Origin: Nitrobacteraceae bacterium AZCC 1564
GTDB lineage: Bacteria; Pseudomonadota; Alphaproteobacteria; Rhizobiales; Xanthobacteraceae
DNA: 64,000 bases
Direction: 5' to 3'
Assembly (NCBI GenBank): GCA_036924835.1
Contig: JBAGRR010000001.1
Span: 1,860,001 to 1,924,000 of the forward strand
Part shown: positions 47,367 to 56,784 of the stretch, piece after piece
How the letters are laid out: the number at the start of each line of letters is the position of its first letter
Position numbering within the stretch: position 1 is the first letter of the stretch
Notes under the pieces: generated by a model
What the model saw: the letters and a program-made list of their open reading frames with translations, nothing else
Database searches by the model: none
What the model was told of the DNA's origin: nothing
Position numbers and translations under genes: made by a program

Positions 47367-48659
47367 ATGGTCGAACCGATCATGTATTTGGCGATCGGTT
47401 TTCTGGTGTCGATGCTGTTCGGTCTGATGATCGTACCGCTGGTGCACAATCGCGCAGTGCGATTGACCACTAAGCGACTCGAAGCGGCCACCCCACTCTC
47501 GATGGCCGAAATTCAGGCCGACAAAGACCAGTTGCGTGCCGAGTTTGCGATGTCCGCACGGCGCCTCGAAATGAGTGTCGAACAGCTCAAGAATAAAACG
47601 AGTAGCCAACTGGCCGAGTTGGGCAAGAAGTCGGATGCGATCAATCGGTTGAAGATCGAACTCGGCGAGAAAAATGCGACGATCTTCGCGCTGGAAGCGC
47701 GCGAGAAGGCGCTAAAGAACGAACAGCGCGCCACGGAAGAAGAATTCACGTCCAGGACCCAGGCGCTGCGCGCAGCCGAACAGGAGCTGGCAGACAAACG
47801 CTCTGAACTCGGCAAGCTGACAAGCGAGCTGTCCCAACGCTCAATGACGGCGGAAAGCCGGCAGACTGAACTCGCCGCCGTCCGCGGGCAGGTTGATGAA
47901 CTCCAAAATCGCGTCAAAACTGCCGAGCGGGAGTACACTGAAACCCAGCAACGTCTGGCCGCCCAGCGCGGTCACGCCGACACCGCCACGCACGAACTGG
48001 CCGAGGCACGTGGGAAGGTAGAGAACCTCGGCGCACGCGTGAGCGACCTCGATCGGCAACTGTTGGTGCAGTCCAAAGAAGCCGACATGTTGTCCGGACG
48101 CGTGAGCGATCTTGAAAATCGGCTTGCGCTGCAAGGCAAGATCCTCGCGGAACGCGAATACGAGAACAACCTGCTGCGGCAGCAGGTCGAAGCCGCGACC
48201 AAAACTGAACAGCAATTGCGCGACGAGATTGCTTCAGCCTCCGGAACCGATCAGTCATCACTGATCGAGAAACTGAAAGCCGAAAAGGCCGCCATTGAGG
48301 AGCAACTCGGCATCGCCCGCGACGAACGGGCCAAGGCTCAGCGCGAGCTCAACCTCGTTCATCAGCAGGCGGAAACCGCCTGGTCCACCGAACGCACGGA
48401 GAATGCCCTGCTGCGGGAACGGATCAACGACATTGCTGCGGAAGTCGCCAAGCTTGCGGTGACGCTTGAGGGGCCGAATTCTCCGATCGAGGCCATTCTC
48501 GCCTCCGAATCGGACAAACCCGCCATCAGCGCGATCGTCAGAGGAACGGCTGCGAACGATCCGGGCGTTAACGGGGCGGCGGCGGAGACCCGCGGCACGC
48601 TCGCCGAGCGCATCCGGGCTCTTCAGGCCCATGCCTCGCGCGCACGCCAACCCGGCTAA
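47367..48659 (+). CDS. Membrane-anchored coiled-coil protein, function unknown
   Basis: A 430-residue protein. Residues 5-26 form one hydrophobic segment (IMYLAIGFLVSMLFGLMIVPLV), followed by about 330 residues of charged heptad-like sequence rich in Glu, Ala, Leu, Arg and Gln, a long coiled coil. The tail (about 370-430) is Ala/Gly-rich and less ordered. AGGGG precedes the ATG. The TAA stop lies within the first bases of repeat copy C. It could be a cell-envelope spacer or scaffold; no known domain is visible. Confidence 0.75.
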   Translation: MVEPIMYLAIGFLVSMLFGLMIVPLVHNRAVRLTTKRLEAATPLSMAEIQADKDQLRAEFAMSARRLEMSVEQLKNKTSSQLAELGKKSDAINRLKIELGEKNATIFALEAREKALKNEQRATEEEFTSRTQALRAAEQELADKRSELGKLTSELSQRSMTAESRQTELAAVRGQVDELQNRVKTAEREYTETQQRLAAQRGHADTATHELAEARGKVENLGARVSDLDRQLLVQSKEADMLSGRVSDLENRLALQGKILAEREYENNLLRQQVEAATKTEQQLRDEIASASGTDQSSLIEKLKAEKAAIEEQLGIARDERAKAQRELNLVHQQAETAWSTERTENALLRERINDIAAEVAKLAVTLEGPNSPIEAILASESDKPAISAIVRGTAANDPGVNGAAAETRGTLAERIRALQAHASRARQPG

Positions 48660-48823
48660 TGCTGCGAATTTGAAGTTCTCCCGAGTGAAGCCGCAAGCTC
48701 GATGAAGAGCTTCAAATCCAGAAGCGGCATTAGAATCATAGGCTTGCTAGTGTCCCTTTGATTCCGAAGTTCGTATCCGAGTAAGCCGCAAGCCTTGTGC
48801 GAACTTCGGAATCGGGACACCAG
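48656..48823. repeat. CTAG hairpin repeat copy C
   Basis: Hairpin C1 (48656-48733) has ends CTAATG and CATTAG in place of CTAG, and hairpin C2 (48747-48823) has ends CTAGTGTCC and GGACACCAG. The spacer AATCATAGGCTTG is 13 nt. The stems differ in sequence, yet both loops contain CCGAGTRAAGCCGCAAGC. The copy begins at the stop codon of the coiled-coil gene and ends 112 bp before tRNA-Val. Confidence 0.85.
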
Positions 48824-48935
48824 CCTTTAATCCAGCGATATATTGCGAATTCCGGCTTTGGTGGCCTGCCTGCGCTTGACACCCCGGCCTGCCCTTCCGT
48901 AAATCGCGGCTTCGAAAGGCCAGTTCGGCCACTTC

Positions 48936-49010
48936 GGGCGCATAGCTCAGCGGGAGAGCGTTCCCTTCACACGGGAGAGGTCCAAGGTTCGATCCCTTGT
49001 GCGCCCACCA
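48936..49010 (+). tRNA. tRNA-Val (CAC)
   Basis: The acceptor stem GGGCGCA pairs with TGCGCCC. The D arm is GCTCAGCGGGAGAGC and the anticodon loop TTCACAC has anticodon CAC. The T arm is CAAGGTTCGATCCCTTG, with discriminator A and an encoded CCA. The structure is complete. Confidence 0.95.
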
Positions 49011-49331
49011 CCCAAGCCGTGGTTTTCCTAGCGTTTTTCATTTCGTCGTATGCCCCTCTCGGCAGTTTCCTGCAGAACAATGCGGATATGACGCAGTGCC
49101 CCGTGGAAAATCCGGGGAACTCGATCTGGCTCCGTTCTGATCGGGGGCGCGGCCCCGGTAGCTGAAACCCTCGCCGAATCTAGGGGGTGTGCACTTATGA
49201 ATTGCGATTGTTCGACAATCCGTGGCTGACGTCCGCTTTGCACGCGGAAACGGCCAACAACAGACTTCTCAATATGCCCGCTCCGGACCAAAAGTGGGCA
49301 TTCGATTTTGTGACGCGCCCGATTGCAGGAC
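49011..49331. other. Intergenic region without recognisable gene
   Basis: About 320 bp between tRNA-Val and the ABC permease. No integrase, repeat copy or convincing gene is seen. A T-rich stretch follows the tRNA and may help termination. Confidence 0.4.
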
Positions 49332-50141
49332 TCAGGTTGGACGCCATTTCAGCAAACGTCGTTCGACGATTCCAACAAGCGCATCCAGCAGAAGCGCTGC
49401 CATCGTCAACACGACAATGCCGGCAAAGACGGTATTCACGTCGAAGACACCTTCGGCCTGCAGGATGAGATATCCAACACCTGCCGATGAGCCCAAATAC
49501 TCTCCGACGACAGCACCGACGAAAGCCATCCCCACCGAGGTGTGCAGACTTGAAAAGACCCAGCTGGTCGCTGACGGCAAATATACCGTTCGCAGCAACT
49601 GTCCTTTGCTCGCACCAAGCATACGGGCGTTCGCCAGCACGACAGGGCTGACTTCACGGACGCCCTGATACACGTTGAAGAATACAACAAAGAAGACCAG
49701 CGTGACGCCCAACGCCACCTTCGACCAAATTCCAAGCCCGAACCACATCGAAAAAATCGGCGCCAGAATGACGCGAGGCATGGCGTTGATCGCCTTGATG
49801 TAGGGGTCCGAGAGCGATGACGCTGTCGGGCTAAGCGCAAACCACAGTCCACAGATCAACGCCAACGACGCACCGATGGTAAAGCCGAGTACGGTTTCGA
49901 CGGAAGTCATCCACAAATGGTAGAATATCTCCCCCGTCACAAACCACTGAACAACGCATTTGAATACGGCGATCGGCTGGCCGAAAAAGAACGTCGGCAA
50001 AACCTCGGTTTCAGTGAGCGCATACCAAAGCGCCATGAGAGCCGCAAACAGCAAGGCCTGCATGATGCGAAGCCGTGCAGCGGCACTGATGCCCTTTTCG
50101 ATACCTGAGACTCGCTGAACACTAGCGCTTGCTTTGAGCAT
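49332..50141 (-). CDS. ABC transporter permease (SsuC/TauC family)
   Basis: A 269-residue inner-membrane permease of the nitrate/sulfonate/taurine/NMT1 class with six hydrophobic segments. The ATPase-contact motif is in NARMLGASKGQLLRTVYLPSA (about 187). It overlaps the ATPase gene by 20 bp. It is the last gene of the SBP-ATPase-permease operon. Together with the neighbouring flavoenzymes it points to import of a sulfonate-like or heterocyclic organic compound. Confidence 0.9.
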   Translation of the reverse strand: MLKASASVQRVSGIEKGISAAARLRIMQALLFAALMALWYALTETEVLPTFFFGQPIAVFKCVVQWFVTGEIFYHLWMTSVETVLGFTIGASLALICGLWFALSPTASSLSDPYIKAINAMPRVILAPIFSMWFGLGIWSKVALGVTLVFFVVFFNVYQGVREVSPVVLANARMLGASKGQLLRTVYLPSATSWVFSSLHTSVGMAFVGAVVGEYLGSSAGVGYLILQAEGVFDVNTVFAGIVVLTMAALLLDALVGIVERRLLKWRPT

Positions 50142-50985
50142 AGCCTTTTAGAACCTCTTCTTTCATCACGTCCCAGATCTCATGATGTAGCTTCAGGAAC
50201 TGCTCTGTCAGTCTGATCTCGGACACGTCACGCGGCCGCGGCAGATTGATCTCGAATTCTGCGATCGGATGCGTCGCTGGGCCGGCCGACAGCACAACAA
50301 CGCGATCGGACATGGATATGGCCTCTTCGAGATCGTGCGTAATGAACAGAACCGACTTGCGGTTGGCAGCCCAAAGCGCCAGCAACTCGTTTTCCATCAA
50401 CACGCGAGTCTGCGCGTCGAGTGCGCTGAAAGGCTCGTCCAGAAGCACAATCCGGGGATCGAGCACCAGCATTTGAGCCAGAGACACACGCTTCCGCATG
50501 CCTCCAGAAAGCTGATGCGGGTATCGATCCTCAAATCCGGCAAGACCGACCTTTGCGAGCCAATCCATCGCTCGCGCCCGTGCCTCGGACGAACTCACGC
50601 CTCGATACTCAAGACCGACGGTGACATTCTGAAGCGCGGTGCGCCACGCCATCAGGGACTCGGCCTGAAACATGTACCCCGCGTCACGGTTGATCTCGCC
50701 AAGGGGTGTCCCGAAAATATCAACCACTCCTTCTGTCGGGTGGATCAATCCAGCCGCGACATTGAGAAGAGTCGATTTACCGCAGCCGGTCGGGCCGACA
50801 ACAGAAACAAACTCGCCGTCCTTGATCTCCAGTGAAACATCTTTGACGGCGGTGTATATCTGCTGCTCGGAGCCGCGTTTCCCTGCCGCTTTTGGAAAAC
50901 AGCAGGTTACACTTTTGAAGGCGATGGCTGGAGTCGACTGATACGCGATCGCGTCGGCTGCCATCTTGGTCTCCATGAATCCCAT
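50122..50985 (-). CDS. ABC transporter ATP-binding protein (SsuB/TauB family)
   Basis: A 287-residue ATPase. It has Walker A GPTGCGKST (about 63), the signature LSGGMRKR (about 158), Walker B IVLLDEPFSALD and the His-loop in FITHDLEEA. AGAGG precedes the start codon. It lies 32 bp after the binding-protein gene. The sequence belongs to the NitT/TauT group rather than the multidrug group. Confidence 0.92.
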   Translation of the reverse strand: MGFMETKMAADAIAYQSTPAIAFKSVTCCFPKAAGKRGSEQQIYTAVKDVSLEIKDGEFVSVVGPTGCGKSTLLNVAAGLIHPTEGVVDIFGTPLGEINRDAGYMFQAESLMAWRTALQNVTVGLEYRGVSSSEARARAMDWLAKVGLAGFEDRYPHQLSGGMRKRVSLAQMLVLDPRIVLLDEPFSALDAQTRVLMENELLALWAANRKSVLFITHDLEEAISMSDRVVVLSAGPATHPIAEFEINLPRPRDVSEIRLTEQFLKLHHEIWDVMKEEVLKGYAQSKR

Positions 50986-51017
50986 TTACAGCCTCTTTTA
51001 GCGAGCCAGACGTGAGC

Positions 51018-52061
51018 TTAGTTGCTCGCGTCACCCACAGCCTTCACGAAGGTATTGGTGAAAGTCTGATCGAGCTGACCTTTGGCCGCGGCGATGTTCG
51101 GAACGTAGGGCCCCAGTGCATCGAACGCCATTTGAGCACTGGTGTCGGGAAACAAACCATCGGCCGAATAGGTGTGCTGCAGATTGGCCAGGATCTTTTT
51201 GGTGACCTCGGGATCAGGCTGAGAGAATTGAGGCGGCATCACCTTGATGATCTCTTCAGGCGTTGCCTTGCTCATCCACTTCAGCGCGCGGACAGACGCA
51301 TTCGTGAGAGCCTGAATGGTTTTCGGGTTCTTGTTGATGAAATCCTGATACGCCACCATCGCCGCAGTCGGATACGGGCCGCCGTAGACCTCGGTCGAGC
51401 CTTTCTCCGTGCGCCCGTCGCCGATGATCACGATGTCGCCTGCCTGTTCAAGGATGCCAAGAACCGGGTCGTTGTTGGCAATACCATCGATCTGTCCCGA
51501 ACGAACGGCTGCCACGGCGGTCGGTCCGAGCCCGACAGCGACGGTCGGCACATCGCTCGCCTTGATGCCATGCTTGGCGAGGTACAGCTTCAGGAACATG
51601 TCGCTGCCCGATCCGGGAGACGACACACCGAACCGCATCCCCCGAAGATCCTCGGGTGATTTGTAGTTTGCTGCTTTCGACTTTACCAAACCAAAGGCGT
51701 AATCGGGCAAGCGGCTCTGCAATACGTACGCTTGTAGCGCAACGTTCTTGGACCTGAGCTGAACGACGTGATCGAAAGCACCACAGATGGTGTCTACGCT
51801 TCCGCCGACCAATGCCTCGAGGGCCTTTCCACCTGATCCGAGATCGACGACTTCAACGTTGAGCCCTTCATCCTTGAAGTAGCCCAGCGCGTCGGCGACC
51901 AGCGCCGGAAGAAAGAAGAAACCGTTCTTACTGCCTACGCCGACTTTCAGCTTCGGCTTTTCAATGCCGGATATCGGTGCCGCTGGTGCCGACGCAACCA
52001 ACGCCATGCTGGCCATGAGAGTGAACGCGATAGCCGTTAATGTTTTGGCACGGAACTTCAT
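51018..52061 (-). CDS. ABC transporter substrate-binding protein (NMT1/SsuA-like)
   Basis: A 347-residue periplasmic binding protein of the NMT1/THI5-like type II fold. A signal peptide (about 1-29, ending VASAPA) precedes LKVGVGSKNGFFFLPALVADALGYFKDEG, the typical opening. The start at 52061 follows AGGAAGGAAACC; an earlier ATG was rejected. It is the first gene of the transporter operon and is preceded by the GntR gene on the same strand. Ligands in this family include sulfonates, taurine, pyrimidines and phthalates. The present ligand is unknown. Confidence 0.9.
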   Translation of the reverse strand: MKFRAKTLTAIAFTLMASMALVASAPAAPISGIEKPKLKVGVGSKNGFFFLPALVADALGYFKDEGLNVEVVDLGSGGKALEALVGGSVDTICGAFDHVVQLRSKNVALQAYVLQSRLPDYAFGLVKSKAANYKSPEDLRGMRFGVSSPGSGSDMFLKLYLAKHGIKASDVPTVAVGLGPTAVAAVRSGQIDGIANNDPVLGILEQAGDIVIIGDGRTEKGSTEVYGGPYPTAAMVAYQDFINKNPKTIQALTNASVRALKWMSKATPEEIIKVMPPQFSQPDPEVTKKILANLQHTYSADGLFPDTSAQMAFDALGPYVPNIAAAKGQLDQTFTNTFVKAVGDASN

Positions 52062-52144
52062 GTTGGTTTCCTTCCTCAACTTTGAACACACGGGACCTGT
52101 ACGCGGTCCTCTTGGTATTGAACGTCTCGTGAACCTCCAACGGA

Positions 52145-52792
52145 TCAGCTGGATCCGAGTTGAAATGCCTGCAGCGTATTCTTGTAGGACGAGCGGATGT
52201 GATTTCGTGCACTTTGCTCGGCAAGCTCGGCATCATGCTTGGTAATCGCATCGAGAATGGCGCGATGCTCGTCGATTGACTCATCCCTCCGTCGCTGCAG
52301 ATCGCGAAGCTGCGTTCCGCGCGTCATGCTGATTTGCGCTTTCAGGGAATCCAGTGTCCGGATCAAACGTGCATTACGGCTGCACGCGATGATCTTGTTG
52401 TGGAATTCGTCGCCAAGATAAAGAAGAGATTCCCACTCGTTCGCAACAGCATAGTCTTCAACGAGCTTTTCGATCTGCTTGATATCGTCAGGCGTTGCAT
52501 GCCGCGCTGCGCAAGCTGTCGCAAATCCCTCCAGGGCCTCGCGCAACTCATAGAGTTCACGCAAATCCTGCAATGACCAGCGCGGCACCAGAAAGCCTCG
52601 GCCAGGCAACGCATCCACGAATCCTTCGCGCGCCAGCACCTGCAATGCTTCACGCACCGGCGTGCGGCTCATGCCGTAGCGCTCCGCGAGATGAACCTCG
52701 TACAAGGCCTCTCCCGGCAGGTGTTTGCCACTCAAGATAGCTTCCCGAACTTTTCGGTAAGCCTTAGTCGCCAATCCATTCGACTTTTGCAT
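52145..52792 (-). CDS. GntR-family (FCD) transcriptional regulator
   Basis: A 215-residue regulator. The winged helix contains ERYGMSRTPVREALQVLAREGF, and the FCD domain contains LRELYELREALEGFA and a metal-ligand pattern with DEFHNKII. I chose the ATG at 52792, which lies about 24 bp from a perfect palindrome. It is divergent from the FAD oxidoreductase and upstream of the transporter operon, so it probably controls both directions. Confidence 0.9.
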   Translation of the reverse strand: MQKSNGLATKAYRKVREAILSGKHLPGEALYEVHLAERYGMSRTPVREALQVLAREGFVDALPGRGFLVPRWSLQDLRELYELREALEGFATACAARHATPDDIKQIEKLVEDYAVANEWESLLYLGDEFHNKIIACSRNARLIRTLDSLKAQISMTRGTQLRDLQRRRDESIDEHRAILDAITKHDAELAEQSARNHIRSSYKNTLQAFQLGSS

Positions 52793-52815
52793 GCCCGTTG
52801 TCTTTGTGCATACTC

Positions 52816-52827
52816 TGTGTATACACA
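52816..52827. promoter_or_regulatory. Probable GntR operator palindrome
   Basis: TGTGTATACACA is a perfect 12-bp palindrome, similar in style to FCD-GntR operators with GT and AC half-sites, placed between the divergent GntR and FAD oxidoreductase genes. A second partial half-site (TCTACAC) follows at about 52831. Confidence 0.55.
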
Positions 52828-52895
52828 CAGTCTACACAAAATTTCCGAGAGTCAAGCGGGCTGCTCGCGACACAGGGACACAAGGAGCAAACGAA

Positions 52896-54275
52896 ATGCG
52901 GAAGATTGAAGAACCAGCGCGTGAAATTCCGGTTTTGATGGATGTCGACATTGTCGTCGTCGGAGGCGGAACGACCGGCCCGCTGGCTGCAATTGCCGCA
53001 GCGCGGCAAAACAAGCGCGTTGTGCTGATCGAGCGCTTTGGTTCGCTTGGCGGAAATCTGACGCTCGGCTTGAACACCAAGCCGTCCGGCGCGCTGCTCG
53101 GCGGCCTGCCTCTCGAAATCTGGAATCTCGCACGCTCAACTGGAGCTGCCGGCGCGGACTACACCGCCAAGACGAAAACCGGAGGCGTCAACATTGCCTC
53201 TCCGTGCGATCCCGAAATCATGAAGATGTTGCTCACTCGCCTTTGCGCAGACGCGGGCGCTCAGATCCTGTTTGAAACGTTTGTGTCGCGACCGGTGATG
53301 GAGGGAAACACCGTTGTAGGCGTCGTGGTGGAAAACAAAGCGGGTCGTTCCTTCATCGGAGCGAAGGTCGTGATCGACTGTTCTGCGGACGGTGACATAG
53401 CCGCGGCAGCGGGAGCTCCATTCATCATGGGCTCCGGCGAAGAAGGCGAAGACTTGAAGATGCAGCCAGTCGGAATGTACTTCACGATGGCGGATGTCGA
53501 TCTTGTTGCGTTGTCCCGCTGGGCGCGAACGACAGACGATATTCCGGCACAGGCAATCCCGGACAACGATGCGCAGCTTGATTACGGACTCTGGCTCACC
53601 GGTTTCAACAAGACTGTACAGGCTTACAAAAAGGAAACCGGCATCGACCTGCCGCGCGAGAACATTACACTGAAGACCGCGAACGGCCTGATGTATGTCA
53701 ACGCTACACGCGTGCTTGATGTCGATGTCTTCTCGCCGGTTGAATTCAGCGGCGCCATCATCGAGTGCTACCGGCAGATCGACGAGTACGCAAAATTTCT
53801 GATCCAGAAGGTTCCGGGATTCGAGAAAGCGCGTATCTCTCAGATCGCCCCTGTTCTTGGCGTCCGGGAGACCCGGCATATTGAGGGCGAATACACCTTG
53901 ACCACCGACGACGTGATGAAGGGCACGCCGTTTGAAGACACCATCGCAGTCGATGTCTCGGCCTTTGACGTCCATGCTCCGAAGGGCGAAGATGTGGATT
54001 TTCAGGGTTTGAAACCTTACGAAATTCCGTACCGCTGTATGGTGCCTAAAGGTGTCGAGCAATTGCTTGTTGCCGGACGTTGTATCTCTGCGGATCACGG
54101 CGCACACGGACGAAGCCGCAATATGCCGGCCTGCATGGCGACCGGTCAGGCCGCCGGCATTGCAGCCAGCATCGCGGTTGGCGCGAACACCACCGTTCGC
54201 CACGTTTCAACCGAAAATCTGCAGTCGATCCTTCGAGGCATCGGCATGCCGCTGCATCCGGCAGACCTTGCATGA
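52896..54275 (+). CDS. FAD-dependent oxidoreductase (FAD_oxidored family)
   Basis: A 459-residue flavoprotein. The N-terminal dinucleotide motif is DIVVVGGGTTGPLAA (about 18), followed by GSLGGNLTLGLNTKPSG. The C-terminal FAD contact is LLVAGRCISADHGAHGRSRNMPACMATGQAAG, typical of the FAD_oxidored family. Substrates in this family are mostly unknown. AAGGAG precedes the ATG by 9 bases. It is divergent from the GntR gene and followed by a GFA relic. It probably oxidises an imported compound together with the nearby monooxygenase. Confidence 0.88.
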   Translation: MRKIEEPAREIPVLMDVDIVVVGGGTTGPLAAIAAARQNKRVVLIERFGSLGGNLTLGLNTKPSGALLGGLPLEIWNLARSTGAAGADYTAKTKTGGVNIASPCDPEIMKMLLTRLCADAGAQILFETFVSRPVMEGNTVVGVVVENKAGRSFIGAKVVIDCSADGDIAAAAGAPFIMGSGEEGEDLKMQPVGMYFTMADVDLVALSRWARTTDDIPAQAIPDNDAQLDYGLWLTGFNKTVQAYKKETGIDLPRENITLKTANGLMYVNATRVLDVDVFSPVEFSGAIIECYRQIDEYAKFLIQKVPGFEKARISQIAPVLGVRETRHIEGEYTLTTDDVMKGTPFEDTIAVDVSAFDVHAPKGEDVDFQGLKPYEIPYRCMVPKGVEQLLVAGRCISADHGAHGRSRNMPACMATGQAAGIAASIAVGANTTVRHVSTENLQSILRGIGMPLHPADLA

Positions 54276-54334
54276 TTGAAGACGAAGAGCGGTGGATGGG
54301 CGCATTCACTGCTCTTCGCCGATCGCCAACCGGT

Positions 54335-54460
54335 GAAGGCGCCACCAGTCTTTTGCTGGCAACTGGTGCAATGACACGCATACACGACGTTTAGCAGCGC
54401 AGTGATATCGTATCGGATCGCCCGGCAGGCGCAGCCACCGGATTGAGGAATTTCGGCATC
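54335..54460 (-). pseudogene. Relic of a GFA-family protein
   Basis: On the minus strand AEIPQSGGCACRAIRYDITA and VVYACHCTSCQQKTGGAF match the N-terminal zinc-binding half of GFA-domain proteins (CxC and CxxC). The sequence downstream is unrelated, so the gene was truncated. It lies in a 407-bp gap that otherwise holds no gene. Confidence 0.55.
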
Positions 54461-54682
54461 AGTCGATCCCCTATGGCGCTGCGAGCTTATTGAGCTTGAT
54501 CCAGCGACAAATCGTTCTGGCCGCGCGGGGCGACGCCAATCGGGCGCTTGATTTCGCATGTAGTCGATTCATCGCCGTTTGAAACGAGATCGTAGCACAA
54601 CGCCTCCATGCTTTGCGGTACAAGGCTATCGGCAACCACTTCGTGCGGCCCTCCTGCGACACATCAATTGCGCGAGGCTTAA

Positions 54683-55267
54683 ATGGACAAAGTGCTCCGC
54701 AGCAATGCCCTCGATCGCGACATGTCGTCGGCTAAGTTCTGCCGGGCAATGCGTCGGCTTGTCGGCGGTGTCAGCATTGTCACGGTCGGGCAGGGCCGCG
54801 ATATTACGGGAATGACTGTCACGTCGGTCGGGTCGCTGTCGGCCGAACCGCCGTCACTCGTCGTGAGCATCAACCGGTCCGCCTCGTCATGGCCGCTGTT
54901 GAAGCGGAACGGCTTCTTTGGCGTGAGCATCCTCAATGCGGATCAGATCGACATCGCAGACCGGTTTACCGGCAAAGGCGGCGTCAAAGGTGCGGACCGC
55001 TTCGACAACGCCGACTGGATCACGCGCGTGTCGGGCGTGCCTCTACTTGCTGATGCCTTGGCGGCGATTGATTGCGAGGTCGAGTACATCATCGAACATC
55101 ACTCCCATGCGATCGTCATCGGTCGCCCGCTCGACATCCAGTTTTCGGAGCAGACCGCGGCGCTGGCCTATTGGCAGGGGCAGTATGTCGCGACGGATCG
55201 GAGCGAGGACCAGATCAGAACAGCTCAGGTGGGCCTGCCTGCGCCACCCCCGCCAGGCAAAGCTTGA
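54683..55267 (+). CDS. Flavin reductase family protein
   Basis: A 194-residue protein with the flavin reductase domain: FCRAMRRLVGGVSIVTV, GMTVTSVGSLSAEPPSLVVSIN, FGVSIL and CEVEYIIEHHSHAIVIG. These proteins give reduced FMN to two-component monooxygenases. The convergent LLM monooxygenase 155 bp away is the likely partner. The Pro-rich tail is short. Confidence 0.9.
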   Translation: MDKVLRSNALDRDMSSAKFCRAMRRLVGGVSIVTVGQGRDITGMTVTSVGSLSAEPPSLVVSINRSASSWPLLKRNGFFGVSILNADQIDIADRFTGKGGVKGADRFDNADWITRVSGVPLLADALAAIDCEVEYIIEHHSHAIVIGRPLDIQFSEQTAALAYWQGQYVATDRSEDQIRTAQVGLPAPPPPGKA

Positions 55268-55422
55268 GGCCGCTGCCGTTCGATTCCCCTTGGCCTGGGC
55301 TCTTTTTTTGTGCCATGCCGTGCAAAGTGCGGCGCACTTCCGCTTCGCCATGAAAACACTCAAGCCTGACCGCGTTGCCGGACAGCGTGATGGGATGAGG
55401 TCCCGAAGTCTTCATGCTTCTT

Positions 55423-56784
55423 CTATTCGGCCGCAGCACGCCACTCGGCTTTCCATGCGCCAACCGGTGGGCGCTTCAGCCCAAGATTTTCGCGCAACGT
55501 CTTCCCGGTATAATCCGTGTGGAAGAGCCCACGCCGTTGCAGTTCCGGCACCACGTGCTTGATGAAATCGGCATAAGAGCCGGGCACATGGGTTGCGGCG
55601 ATCACGAAGCCGTCACAAGCTCGACCCACGAACAGCTCTTCCAGTTGATCGGCGACTTCCTTTGGTCCTCCCACGATCGCGCTATAGGGTTTGGCGCGCT
55701 CGGAGTAAGTGAGGAAATCGCGCGTCGACGGATTGGTCTTGCCGGAAGCTCTAAGGACGTAGTCGCGGATACCGGTCATGCCTTGCATGCTCTGAAGCTC
55801 CGCGGTGGTCAGCGGCTCGTCGATCTGCTTCACACCGAAATCGAAGTCGAGGCCTTCGGCGAGCAGTGACAGTGTATCGATTTCCAGCGGCAGTTTCTCG
55901 ATCAGCGCCATCTTGTCTTCGGCTTCGGACTTGGTTGCGGCACAGACAGGAGTCGTCAGCTTGCAGACGAACATCTGGTCGGGATCGCGACCTGCTTGAG
56001 CGGCCTCGCGGCGAAGCGCGTCATAGCTTTGCTTGGCCATCGCGTTGGGGAAAGGACTGAAGATCACCTCTGCCCATCGGCCAGCGAAACGCTGCCCGCG
56101 GCCGGACGAGCCCGCCTGGACGATAAAGGGATGGCCTTGCGGCGAACGCGGCACAGTGAATGGCCCGCGCGATTTGAAATACGTCCCATGATGATCTAGC
56201 CGCCTCACTTTGTCCGGATCCGCGAAGCGCTTGTTCTTCTTGTCGACAATCAACGCACCATCTTGCCAGGTGTCCCAGTGGCCGAGCACAACTTCCATGA
56301 ATTCATCGGCGCGATCATAGCGAAGATCATGCTCAAGATGTTCGTCCTTGCCCATGTTGAGCGCTTCGCCGTCTTTGACGGAGGTAACGACATTCCAGGC
56401 GGCACGGCCGCCTGTCATCAGATCCAGCGTTGCGAAGCGACGGGCTACATCGAACGGCTCGAAGTAGGTCGTCGAGCAGGTCGAGGCGAGCCCAAGTTTC
56501 TCGGTGACCAATCCCATCGCCGTCAGCACAACAATGGGGTCCATCTTCACGCAACGGATGCCATATTCGACCGCATACGCATGGTCGTTACGATAGCGGT
56601 CCGGCATTGCCAGCCTGTCGTCGAAGAAGGCCATGTGGAATTTTCCGGCCTCCAGGAGGCGGGCAATCTCCTGATAATAGTCGACCGACATCGAATCGGT
56701 CCGCGACTCCGGATGCCGCCAGGAGCTCGGCAGCGTGGTGCAGTTCTGCGCCTGCAGGAAACCGATCATCACCATTTGCCGCAT
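55423..56784 (-). CDS. LLM-family flavin-dependent monooxygenase (NtaA/SnaA/DszA type)
   Basis: A 453-residue enzyme of the luciferase-like superfamily, NtaA/SnaA/DszA branch, which uses FMNH2 from a separate reductase. It shows FFDDRLAMPDRY, STCSTTYFEPFDVARRFATLDLMTGGRAAWNVVTS, and the late VQAGSSGRGQRFAGRWAEVIF. Members oxidise nitrilotriacetate-like, sulfur or heterocyclic compounds. The start at 56784 follows GGGGAG. The adjacent flavin reductase and ABC transporter fit a small catabolic unit. Confidence 0.9.
   Translation of the reverse strand: MRQMVMIGFLQAQNCTTLPSSWRHPESRTDSMSVDYYQEIARLLEAGKFHMAFFDDRLAMPDRYRNDHAYAVEYGIRCVKMDPIVVLTAMGLVTEKLGLASTCSTTYFEPFDVARRFATLDLMTGGRAAWNVVTSVKDGEALNMGKDEHLEHDLRYDRADEFMEVVLGHWDTWQDGALIVDKKNKRFADPDKVRRLDHHGTYFKSRGPFTVPRSPQGHPFIVQAGSSGRGQRFAGRWAEVIFSPFPNAMAKQSYDALRREAAQAGRDPDQMFVCKLTTPVCAATKSEAEDKMALIEKLPLEIDTLSLLAEGLDFDFGVKQIDEPLTTAELQSMQGMTGIRDYVLRASGKTNPSTRDFLTYSERAKPYSAIVGGPKEVADQLEELFVGRACDGFVIAATHVPGSYADFIKHVVPELQRRGLFHTDYTGKTLRENLGLKRPPVGAWKAEWRAAAE

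Noticed and set aside
53136..54203. 355-codon frame antisense to the FAD oxidoreductase
   Set aside because: Caused by GC-rich codon positions of the real gene; composition not protein-like.
48936..56784. Integrative island inserted at tRNA-Val
   Set aside because: A catabolic block follows the tRNA, but no integrase or second copy of the tRNA end was seen.
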